Assembly: GCF_023343835.1 (NCBI RefSeq)
Contig: NC_064472.1
Coordinates: 10,097,469 to 10,161,468 of the forward strand
From: Lagopus muta
Lineage: Eukaryota > Chordata > Aves > Galliformes > Phasianidae
Direction of reading: 5' to 3'
DNA length: 64,000 bases
The notes beneath the pieces were generated by a model that was given only the letters and a program-made list of their open reading frames with translations, made no database searches and was not told where the DNA came from. A program made the position numbers and the translations under genes. Numbering within the stretch: position 1 is the first letter of the stretch; each line of letters opens with the position of its first letter. Positions 1 to 11,900 of the stretch are shown here, piece by piece.

Positions 1-800
1 GTTCGGATCGCGGCGCGGCAGCGTGCGGCGTGGGGTGGGGTGGGGGCTGCTGCCGCGGGGCGCGGTGGGGGAGCGCCGCTCGGAGACCCCGCGTGCGGCG
101 GAGCGGTGCGGAGTGAAGCGCGCCCCACCCCGGCGCGGCCGCCGCCCCTCGGGCGCTCCGTGCGGGAGGAGCGCGGCCGCATCCTGTTTCCCGCACCCGC
201 GGGGCGGCCGCGGTACTGCCTAGGGAGCGCGGCGGTCGGTCCCCGGAACGGAGCCTTCACCCGGCCCCGGAGCTCCGTGCCCCCGCCCGGCCCCGGGGCT
301 GCATCGCTTCCAGCCCCATATTTGGAAGCGATGCCGCGAGACCGGGACACCGCGCGCGGGCCGGCGGGCGTGGGTGCCGCTGCGCTGCGGGGCTGTATTT
401 CAGCGCGAGTCGGGGCGTGGGAGAGTCGAGCATCCCCTGTCCACGCCATCACTTCAGGATGCGGGTGGGGAGGGTGGGGCGCGGTGTGCGGCTCCGTGTT
501 GCAGGCCCTCCCGGTGCCGTTCACCGGGGACGAAGTCACCGGCCCTACTGTCAGCCTGCTGCCACCCGGCGCCCATCCCCGGCGGGCATGAACCGGCCGC
601 GGCCGCCGGAGAGAAGGAAGCGGCGTGAATCAGCCGCACTGCGTGGGGCTGAGTCACTGCGCCGCGGAGCTGCCCTCCCGGGATCCGCGGTGCTGCGGAG
701 CGTGCGGGGCCGGCGCTGCGCCTCTGGGTTAAAACATTAACTTCTGCATTCGGTGGAGGAGGGGGAAAGCGTCGGAGCATGAGAACTAACAGCGCTGCGT
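1..800 (+). promoter_or_regulatory. TLN1: CpG-rich 5' region of TLN1 (promoter, first non-coding exon not resolved)
   Basis: The first ~800 bases are extremely GC- and CpG-rich and lie upstream of the first coding exon of talin-1 at 3156. This is where the promoter and the non-coding first exon are expected. A perfect CArG box (316-325) lies inside. I could not fix the transcription start or the exon 1 donor from sequence alone. The next ~2.3 kb (800-3155) is intron-like, with A/T homopolymers near 820, 1122, 1148 and 1448 and a G19 run at 2249-2267. No other gene is visible there. Confidence 0.6.
316..325 (+). promoter_or_regulatory. TLN1: Perfect CArG box (SRF site) in the TLN1 promoter
   Basis: The ten bases CCATATTTGG match the SRF consensus CC(A/T)6GG without mismatch. 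They sit in the CpG-rich block upstream of talin-1. Talin-1 belongs to the cytoskeletal gene set driven by SRF with myocardin-related factors in other vertebrates, so this is a plausible functional site. That it is used in this species is inference. Confidence 0.65.
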
Positions 801-3155
801 TTTCTGAGATTAAAAGGAAAAAAAAAAAAAAAAAAAAGACACAACAAAAGCACACACCAAAAAAGAAATCTAGAACAAAGCAGTTTAAGTCCTTCCAGTG
901 CTCCGCTGCGGAGCGGGGTGCTCCCCGCAGGAGCGGAAGGGCTGCGGGAACTTCCTGCAGTGCGATCGCACTGCTGCCCCTTCCCCCGGGCTGAGAGCAG
1001 CGAATTCGGTTCCTTCGGGAAAGCTCTGCGGCCTCTGAACGCGTGCCACGGACCGGCGTGAAAAGCCGGCTGCCTGCAGGCACAGCCTGTGAGGCAGAAC
1101 CCGGGTGGGCTCCGCTTTGTTTTTTTTTTGCCTCTCTCTCTCTCTTTTTTTTTTTCTTTGCAAAAATAAAACTTTCTCTGTGCCCGTGCTCGCAGCAGCG
1201 CTGCTCTGAAGCCGGGAGACATAAATACAGCGGCGACGTCATGGGGTGGAAAATCGCTCTGTGCCCCGGGGATGGCGGCCGAGGCGTCGCGGGGAAGAGA
1301 AATGCAGAAGTGCCCGCAGCCGCTGCACTGCTGCTGTGCTGGCTTATCTGCCTCGCCTACCAGCGAGCACTGCTGACTTGTTTGCTTTCCCTGGAGGGCG
1401 GCCAGTGCTGAAAATTGGTGTGCATTCATCACATCGTTTGGCTTTTTGCTTTTTTTTTTTTCACCTCCCGGTGGGGCAACCTGGGGCTGACAGTTGCTTC
1501 TTGCACTTTGTCTGTGCTCTCAGTGGCACCATCACAGTGCAGCCCTTATTGCCGGTGCTGTGTCTGCACCGGTGCCTTGGGAACACGGCGCTGCTGTCAT
1601 CAGCACAGAGCCCCAGATCTGTTTCCTGCCGCACCGGTGCCTCCGCAAAGCTCGCAGAAGGGCTCTCGCTGCCCTCCGATGCCCCCGTGTCCCCGTGCAT
1701 ACCCTAGTGCGAAATGCACTCAGGTCTTTCCTTTGCACCCCAGGGTGCTGCCATGGGGTGGGAAGCAGCAGCCGAGATTCAACCCTCACACTGTGCCCCG
1801 CTGCCACTGCTCTAAATAGCAGAGACCACTTCTGCTTTAACGTGCTGGTGGAGAGCAACGCACAAAGCATTTACTCGGAACGTAGAAAGAGCAACGAGCC
1901 TCCGGCTTCTTCATGGTTTAAGCGCCTCATAGAGAGAGCTATTTGGGACACAGCGTTATTTGGGGCACGGGGCGGTGGCCACGCGCGGCTGCTGATGGCC
2001 CCACAGAGCCGGAGCTGCCCCTGTCCCATCGCAGTTTCCCCCCCGGCACATCTTGCAGCTAGGGGCCGAGTTCACCAATTTTGCAGAAATTCACGAGTGA
2101 AGCCGGGCCGCTCAGGCGGCCGGGTGCGGCATCCCGTGTTTTCTTTGCAGTACTGTCCTGCTTTGGGACTGTTTTAATTTCTTCTCCTGCCTCTGCGTTC
2201 CTCTTCCTCCCCGCTCCCTGACCCTGCCCTGCGGGCAGAAGCGGGTGCGGGGGGGGGGGGGGGGGGGAGGGAATGGAAAAGGCTCAGCGCTCCGCTCCGG
2301 GGTATTTTTAGATTTAGGGAAGAGGATGATCTCCGTCCCGCCGGCCGCAGCCGCCCCTCCCGTCCGTCCCCTCAAATCCCCGGCGGCCCCTCACAGCTCC
2401 CGGCCGTGGGGCTGCGGAGCGGCTGCGTGCGGGGCCGTCCCGCTCGCGTTGCATTCCTCGTCGGCGGGGGCCGAGGGCCTCCGACGGGGCTCCTGCGCCG
2501 CATTGCCGAACGGCTCAGGAATGCGCAGCTGGAGCGGCTCCACGCGCTGGTGGAGGCGGCACGGCGCTCCTCCCGAGCAGAGCCCTGTGGCCGCCGGGAT
2601 CCGATGGGGAGGACCGCCAGAGCCCCCCGGAGCGGACTGCGGCGAGCTGGGTGCTGCCCCAGCCCCTTCTCCTCGAGCAGCGCCGTGTGCGTTTCCTGGG
2701 GTCCCCACAGGGCTCCCTGCTGGACCTCGATAGTGGTGTTGGACCACGCACCACATGAGGTTTTCCTCTTGCAGTTGCTTTGCCACAGTTTTAATTAAAG
2801 CCCCTTCCGTTGCACAGTGCTGCCTTATCTCAGCACACTACTGACACACATTTCCTCTGTGCTGTGGCTGACAGCTGTGCACGAGCACAGCCCGCTCGGG
2901 GACACTGGGTGCACGATGAGGGCACAGCAGCCCCAGCGCTCTGCATTAGTAGGCCAGGCTGGGAACTCCATCTGAAGCCCTTCTGTCCGTACGCTATTCT
3001 CCACCACCTTCACCTGCTCCTGGGTTGGGACCTGAGCTCTGGGCTTTGCTCCCCCACCACCTCCAGGCACCTGCAGAGGGGTGAACACCATCACATCCCA
3101 CCTAGTTGTGTCCCGACGCCTGGTGGTGGGATCTGACGTGTTGTGTCCTCAACAG

Positions 3156-6100
3156 GTGACACAGAAGTGGGGATAGCCCGGCCGCCACCATGGTTGCCCT
3201 CTCGCTGAAGATCAGCATTGGCAATGTGGTGAAGACGATGCAGTTCGAGCCCTCCACCATGGTGTACGACGCCTGCCGCATGATCCGGGAGCGCGTGCCC
3301 GAGGCACAGATGGGACAGCGTAAGTGTGCGGTCTGGGGATCGTCCCCTGCTCTTTGCAAGTGTGTTTCTGCTTCCCCAGATACACCTCCTTTTTTCTCTT
3401 CTGGCAGCCCTGGAATTGCTCTCATTGCTTCTCACCTGCCTGTGATGGGCACCTTTAAGCACCCAAAGTTTCAGCACGCTCCTGCAGCTTTGGACAAGCC
3501 CATCTTATTTCAGGCTGTGCTTTATGGCCTGCTCTGCTCTGCTGTTTGCATCTCTAAAATATATGTGTAATGGCTCTTCGCAGCTTTCCTTTCCTGCTCT
3601 GTCCCCCGAGATCTGGGTTTCTGCACCCACAGGGCGTTTGCTGGGTGCTGCATGGCGATGGGAGAGCTCGTTTCAAGGCATCTTGTAAGCCCTGGATGAA
3701 GAAGTTTGATAGTGAGCTTGGGAAGCTTTGTGCAAAATGAGGGCTTTGCTGGAGCTTTCGGTGGTGTTATCTTGCTGGAAAGTGTCAGTGCACTGCGGCT
3801 CGTTTTGGAGATCTGTAGACAGAATCACTGAATTGTAGGGGTTGAAGGAACCTCTGGTCTAACCCCTTGCTAGGCAGGTTTCCTGTGTTAGACCTTCACT
3901 CGCATGGAGGGACACAGGTCCCTCTCTGCAGCAACTGAAGGGGTTGCTCTGATAGAGCTGTTTCTATGAGCCTTGGTTCTAGCGAGATGTTCAGGCTCCC
4001 AGGCATGAAGGAATTGTCCAGCCACACAGAGTGGCACAAAAGAGCTCCAAGAGGAGCAGACTTTACCTGAGCCCCGGGGCTGTTGTCTGCTAAGGTCACT
4101 CGCTTGAAAATAAGTAATAGATGAGAACAGGCAGTAGTTCCTGCAGCCCAGCAAGTGCTGCCCTTGATCTGCTCTAGGCTTCCCATCTGCACGCAGCGAG
4201 TCTTGGAAAAATTCCTCCCAGTAACCTGGGAAGAATTTTGGGGACTTGGAGGGGGGGTAGGAAAAAGGCATTGGAAGTGAAATATGTGTCCATTGCTGTG
4301 AGCCTTTTCCCTGCCTCCTATCTCCTCTCCTACATGCCTTAAGCTGGCCAGGACTCGGTGGGTTCCAACAACTGCGGTGCTCCCAGCGGGTGTTCCTGTA
4401 CCATATAAGTTAACTTTTCCTTTCTTGGGGAACATATACCCTCCCCTGCAGCCCTGTGTGGGGCCGTGACGTGCTGCCGTTGTGCTGAGCTTTGTCAGCT
4501 CTAATATCTCCCTGCTGCCGTCAGACTCAAAATTAAGTGGGTGACAAAGCACCTCGGGACGCTGAGCCGCCCCAGGGAGAGGCACCCCCAGCTCCAGGAG
4601 GTGGGAGGAGGGGGGTGAAGGCAGCGACATCTGGGAGCCGCAGATTCCTGGCGCAGCAGAGGAAATGCCTTCTCGCTCTGCACAACCATGGCTTTCGGTT
4701 TCGGAGGGGGACGGGGTGTTTACGCGGATCTGCAGCCATTGCATTTCCTGCCCCTGGGTCCGTGCCAGGCTGCTCGTAAAGCGCGAGGAGAGAGCCTTAA
4801 AGGGAGCTCTGACCATTGCCCTCTGCTCCGCCGGCAGCAGCTGAAGCTCAGCCCTGCTGCAGAGGAGACTTTGGGTCCCTGCATTCAGGCTGCAATGCTG
4901 GGAATCCCCAAGGCAGTTCTTCCACTTACCTGCTTTTACCTCATCCCTGCTGCAGAGCTCACCATTTTCTCTTATTTTTCTTTGTTGCCTTTACCCAATG
5001 ACGTTTGTGGGTCTCTTTTGGAACTGCCCTGCTCCTCTTCCAGGATGCTGTTACAGTTTCATCTGAGCGTGTTTCCCAGCAAACCTCTCTGAGCCTGCTT
5101 TCCTGCCCCAGAGAGGAGTCCCGAGCTGCTGGGGCAGGTGCTGCCCTTTTCCCTGCCTTTTGCCTGAGTTTTATGGCTGAATGCCACTTCCCTGAACAGT
5201 GTGCTGAGCTCTGGCTCTGCTCTTGCCTTGCCCCAGGAAGTGCCTCTCTCCTCCTTTGCAGAGATCTGAGTGAGCTGCATGGTTCTTAGTGCTTTAGAAT
5301 GAGCCTTTTAGAATTGGCTTTGGAAATAGCTTGCTTTTCCAAAAGCCAACAAAGGGCAGTCTCACTGATTCCCTGCTCCATTCAGCAGGATCCCCTGCAC
5401 AGCATGAGCTGGGCAGGCATAGGGCAGCTCAGGAATTTCCCCCTCCCTGCCTGCTTACACAACCAGAGGTTGCTGGCAAGGAGCAGAAGGGCTTTTCCCG
5501 GGGCAGCACTTCTCGCAGCAGCAGTGCCAGGGCTGTCCTTGGGCAGCAGCAGACCCACCCTAGTGGGCAGGATTGTAGAACATCAAAATTCTGCACAAAT
5601 TCACCTTGTAATCCTCCACCACATCCTTCTTCAATCCCCCACAGCAAGCAGCTGCCCCTCCTGCTCCATGACTTCTTCTGCTCTCTTGATGTGTTTGCAA
5701 ACTCTGCGTTGTTCCCTGCAGCCTTCCTGGCAATGTTCAGCATTTTATCATCATCCTTTGGTTGTTATGTTTTGCATCAAACATTTTAGAGCTGTCAGCC
5801 ACCACTCCGAGCTCATCTGTCAGCTGTGACTTCCACTTCCCAGTTAGTACTGTGTGGGCATGCTTCAGATGAGCTTTCCTGCAGACAAACAGATGTAAAA
5901 CACCCACCCTGCTGTTTGTTTGCCAGCTTTTTGCCCACTCAGGCTTTCCCTGGTCTCATGGCCACTGCAGTCAATTCCAGCAGCGTGCAGGGGTGCTGCT
6001 GTGCCATGCACATCCCAGTGGCCCCATCCAACCAGACAGAATCTCTCTGTGTTTTCCAGCCAATGATTTTGGGCTGTTCCTCTCGGATGAAGACCCAAAG

Positions 6101-8900
6101 AAGGGGATTTGGCTGGAGGCTGGGAAGGCACTGGACTACTACATGCTTCGCAATGGGGTAAGCATTCAACCAGCGCTGTGCGTTCCCCACGGTCCTGCTG
6201 AGGAGCTGGGAGTCAGGGGGGATGTGGTGCAATGTACTCAGCATGGCTGCTGGAGTTGTGCTGGTTGTACCTGTAGGATACTATGGAGTACAAGAAGAAG
6301 CAGCGGCCCCTGAAGATTCGCATGCTGGATGGGACTGTGAAAACAGTTATGGTTGACGACTCCAAGACCGTCACAGACATGCTGATGACAATATGTGCTC
6401 GAATTGGTGAGAGGAGGGGTGGCAACGTGGGGCAGGGAGGAATATGGAGTGTCAGGGGAGCAGCACCGGCTCAGTGGTATGTGCTCCTGCAGGCATCACC
6501 AACTATGATGAGTACTCACTCGTTCGGGAGATCATGGAGGAAAAGAAGGAGGAAGTCACTGGCACCCTCAAGAAGGACAAGACCCTGCTGCGGGATGAGA
6601 AGAAGATGGAGAAACTGAAGCAGAAGTTGCACACTGATGACGAGTGTATGTGCTGGCAAGCTCTGGGGACAGAGCCATCCCGTGCTGAGGGTGGTGGGAA
6701 TGGCAGTGAGGCCACCTGTCTGTGTGTCTCTGTATGTCTGTCCCTGCCTTGCTGTCTGTCCCTGCTCACACTCTGCCATCACCTGCAGTGAACTGGCTGG
6801 ACCACGGCCGGACCCTGCGTGAACAAGGCATTGATGACAATGAGACGCTACTGCTGCGACGAAAGTTCTTCTACTCTGACCAGAACGTGGACTCACGAGA
6901 TCCTGTACAGCTCAACCTGCTCTACGTGCAGGTACAGCAATGCTGCCCTGTGACAACCCATCAGGTGTTTGGTCAGGAGCAGCCCCGGGGCATTTCAGGT
7001 GCCTGGCTAGCTCCTCTGTGCCAGCACAGATCCCACCAGATGTGGAAGGGAGCAGAGCAGACCGCAGTGTCTTCTCTTCCCATTCAGGCACGCGATGACA
7101 TCCTTAACGGTTCCCATCCCGTCTCATTTGACAAAGCGTGTGAGTTTGCTGGCTACCAGTGCCAGATCCAGTTTGGGCCACACAACGAGCAGAAGCACAA
7201 GCCCGGCTTTCTGGAGTGAGTGTCCCAGGGTGTCCCTTTGCGCATGTGCCAAGTTCCATCCCCCAGGGCATCATCATCCCAGAGGGTGGCTCCAAGGTTT
7301 TGGGTCCTGGAGTTGTCATTAGTTGCGATGACCTCTCCCACATCCTTCCTGTTACCAAAAACACTGCACCGGTGGGGTTTTGTGCAAGGCTCTGTGCTGG
7401 GCGTCTTCGTAGAGGAACACAAATGCTGGCTTTGGGCTGTGCTGTGGGAGCTGAGTTTGCTGTCTCTTGGCAGGCTGAAGGACTTCCTGCCAAAGGAGTA
7501 CATCAAGCAGAAAGGGGAACGCAAGATCTTTATGGTAAGTGTGAGGCTGTGCTGAGATCAGGCTTGTCACTCCCTGCCAAAGGTTTGGGCTGCTATTGTC
7601 CCAGCACATCACATCCTGGCAGGTGAGGAAGAGGAGTGTGTGGCTGTAATTGGGCGTATGTGACAAATCTGAAGTTTCAGGTGGTCAGAGGGATGATTTG
7701 GGTGGGAATGGTGGGGAATGGAACACTAGTAAGGCAGAGGGAGAGCCTGGAGAAGCTGTGAAGGTGGTGTTGGCAACGTGGTAGCTGACCTGATGTCCTC
7801 TGGTGATTACAGGCCCACAAGAACTGCGGGACCATGAGCGAGATCGAGGCCAAAGTTCGCTACGTGAAGCTGGCCCGCTCCCTCAAGACCTATGGGGTCT
7901 CCTTCTTCCTAGTCAAGGTAGAGCAGAAGCTCTGCAGTTCTACCTCTTCTGCTGCTTTTCAGCATCTCTTCATTTTTCCCATCTCTACCCACCATTTACC
8001 TCTCAGTCCACATTGCCCTAGCTCTCCCTGTATCCCTCCTATCTGCCTGCCCTTCTTCTAACTGTAGAACTGTTCAGGTTGGAGAAGATCACTAAGGTCA
8101 TCTAGTCCAACCACCAGCCCGTCCCCACCATGCCCACTAACCACATCTTTCAGTGCCACATCTCTACGGTTCATGGACACCCCCAAGGACGGTGACTTCA
8201 CCACCTCCCTCGCCTGTGCCAGTGCCTTAACACTGTTTTTGAGAAGCAACTTTTCTTAATATCCAACCTGAACCTCCTCTGGTGCAACCTATGGCCAACT
8301 TAAAGACTTTGTGATTTTTATCTGCACTGCCCTCACACTCGGTTCCTGCTTTTCCCCATATCCTTTTCAAGATCCATGTAATAATTATCACACCTGGACT
8401 TGTGGCCCGAGGGTTGCTTGCTGCCCACATGGCTCTTTGATGAGCCTCCTAACCCCCATAACTTTGTCATGTCCTGCAGGAGAAAATGAAGGGGAAGAAC
8501 AAGCTGGTGCCACGTCTGCTGGGGATCACCAAGGAATGCGTGATGCGTGTGGATGAGAAAACCAAGGAAGTGATACAGGAGTGGAGCCTGACCAACATCA
8601 AGCGCTGGGCAGCCTCTCCCAAGAGCTTCACCTTGGTAGGAGCCAGTCCCAGCTCTCAGCCCTCTGTGCCCTGCTCCCTTCCTCTCCTGGCCCCAAGAAC
8701 AGGCAGAAAGTGCTGGCACAGCACTGGCACATACCAGAGGGGCTCAGGATATGTGCCAGCATCCAGCCTTGGTGCAACCCTGTGCTGTGCCCTTGTAGGA
8801 TTTTGGAGATTACCAGGATGGCTACTACTCAGTGCAGACAACAGAAGGGGAGCAGATTGCCCAGCTGATTGCTGGCTACATCGACATCATCCTGAAAAAG
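3156..8900 (+). CDS. TLN1: TLN1 part 1: FERM head F0-F3 (residues 1-402)
   Basis: Exons: 3156-3319 (5'UTR to 3189), 6060-6157, 6277-6406, 6493-6645, 6789-6931, 7088-7215, 7474-7534, 7813-7917, 8480-8635 and 8799-8900. They encode the F0, F1, F2 and PTB-like F3 subdomains. F3 shows the integrin-tail residues Arg358 and Trp359 (NIKRW, in the exon at 8480) and the basic Lys322/Lys324 patch used for membrane lipid and rod autoinhibition in the family. The intron after the first coding exon (3320-6059, 2.7 kb) is the longest in this half and holds a short CR1 fragment near 3820. The intron 7918-8479 carries a longer CR1. The last exon here ends in a GC donor. Confidence 0.95.
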
Positions 8901-11900
8901 GCAAGTTCAGGGAAAGGCAGCTTGCTCTTCTCCTGGGAGAAGTGCAAAGTGCAAGGTGCTTCTTGAGCTCATGGTTCTGCTGGGTATAGATGGGGATATC
9001 CCATGGACTTCCCCAGCCTGGGCAGCAGCATGGAGGCTGTGAGCTGTGGACTGACCCAATGCATTTTCTCTTTGCCTTAACAGAAAAAGAGCAAAGACCA
9101 CTTCGGTCTGGAGGGAGATGAGGAGTCCACCATGCTGGAAGACTCGGTGTCTCCAAAGAAGTAAGTAAGAGCAAGTTGGCTGCCAAGTGGCATACCACAG
9201 TTCAGCCCCTGGCGTCCCTGGGCATCCTTCAGTATTCAGGGCAGCATTGTGGGGAGCAGCCAAAGTGCTGGTCCAGGGAGGAGGATCTCACTGCTGCTGT
9301 TCCTCTTCATTCCAGGTCAACCGTCCTGCAGCAGCAGTTTAACCGTGTGGGCAAGGCGGAGCTGGGCTCGGTTGCACTGCCAGCCATCATGCGCACAGGG
9401 GCTGGGGGCCCAGAGAACTTCCAGGTGGGGACAATGCCCCAGGCCCAGTTGCAAATCACCAGTGGCCAGATGCATCGAGGGCACATGCCTCCTCTGGTAG
9501 GTGCTTCCAGGGTGGCCAGGGGATTCATGCAGACCCATCCTTCTGGCCTGGCATCGGCTTGCCATGGAGAGCAGGGGCTCTGTAGTCAGCACCTGCCTAG
9601 ACCACTGTCCCAAGCAGCCCCCTCACTCTGCTCTTGCCTTGCAGACTTCAGCACAACAGGCACTAACAGGTACCATCAACTCCAGCATGCAAGCTGTGAA
9701 TGCAGCCCAGGCCACACTGGATGACTTCGAGACCTTGCCGCCCCTCGGGCAGGATGCTGTGAGTGCCTGGGGAAGGAGTGCCAGGCTGCTGGGGGCTAGA
9801 AGTTTGCTGGTGGGGTAGATGAGGCGAGAAGTGTTAGCAGCTCACAGGAAGATTGCTGCCTGCAGAATGAATTTGGAACACTCAGTCTTGGGGTTTTAGG
9901 GGTGAGGGGTTTTGGGTGGTGGCAGCTCTTCTTCCATTACCTCCTGTCTCCTTTCACATCTCACTGCAGCTCCCCATTGCCTCCACCTCCTGACCCTCTT
10001 CTCCTCATTTCAGGCTTCCAAAGCCTGGCGCAAAAACAAGATGGATGAGTCCAAGCATGAGATCCACTCCCAGGTGGATGCTATCACTGCCGGCACAGCC
10101 TCAGTGGTCAACCTCACTGCAGGTAGGGCAGCAGTGGACCACCTCTCAGCAGAAGGCTTTGGTCTCTCATTGTTCACCTTTGGCCTTCCTTAAAGAGAGC
10201 ATGTATACAGGGGGAAATCAACTTTTCACATGGGCAGACAGCGATATGACAAGGAGGAACAGCTTTAAACTAAAAGAAAGGAGATTTAGATTGGATATCA
10301 GGGAAATTTTTCACTGGGAGGGTGGTGAGGCACTGGCATTGCTGTCCAGAGCAGCTGTGGTACCGCATCCCTGGAGGTGCTCAAGGCCAGGTTGGACGGG
10401 GCCCTGGGCAATCTGTGCTGCTGGGGGCAACCAGCCCATGGCAGGAGGATGGAAATTAGTGGAATGAGTGGACTTTACAGTCTCTTCTAACCCACCCATT
10501 GTATGATTGTATGAAGGTTGGGGTTCCTCCCTTCTGAAACGTGGCAGCCTGGCTTAGCCAGTGCTGAGTCTAGACCGCACTGATGTATATTTGTCCATTT
10601 TCACCTGTGGTAGCAGCCACAAGTGTGCTCCAGCTTTCCTGTACTGATGAAGGAGCCAGGGAGCTTCTCATGAATCACACTAATTTCAGGCACTTCTACT
10701 CCAGGCACAGGGTTGAGTGCTTCTGATGTTTCTCCAAGGGTCCCCATATCCCTCTTTTTTCTATGCAGGGGATCCAGCTGACACAGACTACACGGCTGTA
10801 GGCTGCGCTGTCACCACCATATCTTCTAACCTGACTGAGATGTCCAAGGGCGTGAAGCTGCTGGCTGCCCTGATGGAGGATGAGGGAGGCAATGGGAGGC
10901 AGCTCCTGCAGGCAGCCAAGAACTTGGCCAGTGCCGTCTCGGACTTGCTGAAGACAGCACAGCCCGCCAGTGCTGAGGTGCGAAGGAGCAGGAAGGACTG
11001 GCGGGCACTAGAGAGCTGAACCAGGATGCGTGGGAGCCATGGGAGCAGCTTGGTGCTCCCAACCTGGCTTGCCCAACGTGGTGGTTTTGCCTCTTTTCTT
11101 GCAGCCCCGCCAGAATCTCCTGCAGGCTGCTGGCCTTGTGGGCCAGACGAGCGGAGAGCTGCTGCAGCAGATCGGGGAAAGCGACACTGACCCTCGGTTC
11201 CAGGTGAGCGGCTCTGGCTGTGCGTGGGGACATACGCTTGGAAAATCCTTCTGCCCTGCACAGGAGCCCCAGGAGAGGTCCGTGCTGAAGCTTGACCCAA
11301 GCACAGTGCTGGGGGAGCAGACAGGCCAATTCCCATCCCTGCCCTTAGAGCCGCTGTCATGTAATGCCTCTTATCTTGTGGATTCCCATGTAGATGCCCG
11401 AAAGCCGGCGTGCTTGGATCCCGCCCTCCTCAGACCCAAAGACGGTAAAAGGGGGCTGTAGGCATGGCTTGGTGGTGTCCGCTCCTCTTGGATATCAGGG
11501 CTGCTCCTCTGGGGACAATCATCTGAATTCTTTGGAGATGGGTTCTGGTGGAAAATCTGCTTTTCTCGTGATCAGCTCTCAGAAGTCCATGCACTCGGGT
11601 CAGTGCCCCAGCAACCACCTTGTGCCTGCAGTGCCTGGCTGCCCAGAACAGGGATCTGGGACAGCCAAAGACCTGTGGTTGTTGTTTTTGCTGAACTGAG
11701 CTCTTCCCATGCTGGTTTCCTGTAGCTGCTCAGCACAGCAGAGGCAGCAGAGGGAACCTGACCTAGTGTAGACCAAAATGTGCTCATGAAATGAGAGGTC
11801 TCTGCTCACTGCAGCCACATGGCCTCAATATGGTCAGCAAAGCCGGAGAGAACACCAAGAAGAGCAGAACAGCTTGGGGGGGGGAAGTGAGACAGAGGCA

